From the NCBI GenBank assembly GCA_017311185.1, contig JAESUZ010003490.1:2046001-2110000 (forward strand): a DNA stretch of 64,000 nucleotides, read 5' to 3'. Numbering within the stretch: the first letter of the stretch is position 1; every line of letters starts with the position of its first letter. The position numbers and the translations under genes are program-made. The stretch comes from Proteles cristata cristata (Eukaryota; Chordata; Mammalia; Carnivora; Hyaenidae). This document shows, piece by piece, positions 63,931 through 64,000 of the stretch. The notes under the pieces are model-generated. The model did no database searches. It was not told where the DNA came from and was given only the letters and a program-made list of their open reading frames with translations.

Positions 63931-64000
63931 ATAACTGGGTAATAAGAACCATCCGCTGCTCTTCTTAACTGCCCGGAGGGATGGGGGACAGAGAACGAAG
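63931..64000. other. non-coding sequence at window edge
   Basis: Nothing is recognised in the last 70 bases. Confidence 0.5.

Noticed and set aside
1..64000. CRISPR-like or bacterial mobile systems
   Set aside because: The direct repeats are dispersed SINEs on both strands, tandem duplications and microsatellites. The DNA is plainly mammalian.

Overview
This is 64 kb of nuclear DNA from a mammal, and the repeats place it in a carnivoran of the cat-like branch (Feliformia). Twelve copies of a tRNA-Lys-derived CAN-SINE of the feliform type are spread evenly, six on each strand. Their heads read like GGCGCCTGGGTGGCTCAGTC, followed by a TCATGATCTC block, a Pol III B-box (GGGTTCGAGCCC) and a CT-rich, AATAAA tail. 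The dog and bear/seal forms of this SINE have different body sequences as I remember them. I cannot say from this window alone whether the animal is a felid, hyaenid, herpestid or viverrid. The rest of the repeat content is the usual old mammalian set: MIR SINEs, L2 LINE 3' ends, MLT1-type (ERVL-MaLR) solo LTRs, hAT-Charlie and Tigger-type DNA transposon remnants, and microsatellites. I recognise no LINE-1.

I find no protein-coding exon, functional RNA gene or pseudogene that I can support. The open reading frames are short. Those of 150 codons or more have no recognisable domain, are low in complexity or overlap repeats, and are what a roughly GC-balanced 64 kb stretch gives by chance. The window therefore reads as intergenic or deep-intronic DNA.

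Layout: 1-10 kb holds MIR and L2 fragments, an MLT1 LTR (about 5.1-5.6 kb) and two SINEs. 10-20 kb holds an antisense MLT1 LTR, a long antisense L2 and a young SINE. 20-31 kb holds an AT-rich island with a Tigger-type element split by a SINE, then an MLT1 LTR split by another SINE. 31-45 kb holds a GGAA/GGAT tract, an L2 3' end, a MER5A-type element split by a SINE, alternating purine-pyrimidine tracts and a broken LTR. 45-64 kb holds mostly old MIR and L2 fragments, two hAT-type MITEs, four SINEs and another antisense MLT1 LTR.

Between the repeats lie several repeat-poor, AT-leaning blocks with dense homeodomain-, GATA- or octamer-like words (about 1.0-1.3, 15.5-15.9, 18.2-18.5, 20.0-20.2, 30.55-30.73, 33.4-33.6, 41.55-41.7, 45.7-46.8, 55.6-56.2 and 59.5-59.7 kb). 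They are the best candidates for conserved regulatory DNA, but conservation cannot be tested here. I found no previously undescribed biological system. The more interesting signals are two sequence cohorts of the SINE with different diagnostic sites, nested and datable insertions, a SINE with a duplicated Pol III B-box, and microsatellites that grew inside SINE tails. Boundaries of old repeats are approximate (tens of bases); boundaries of SINEs with target-site duplications are good to a few bases.
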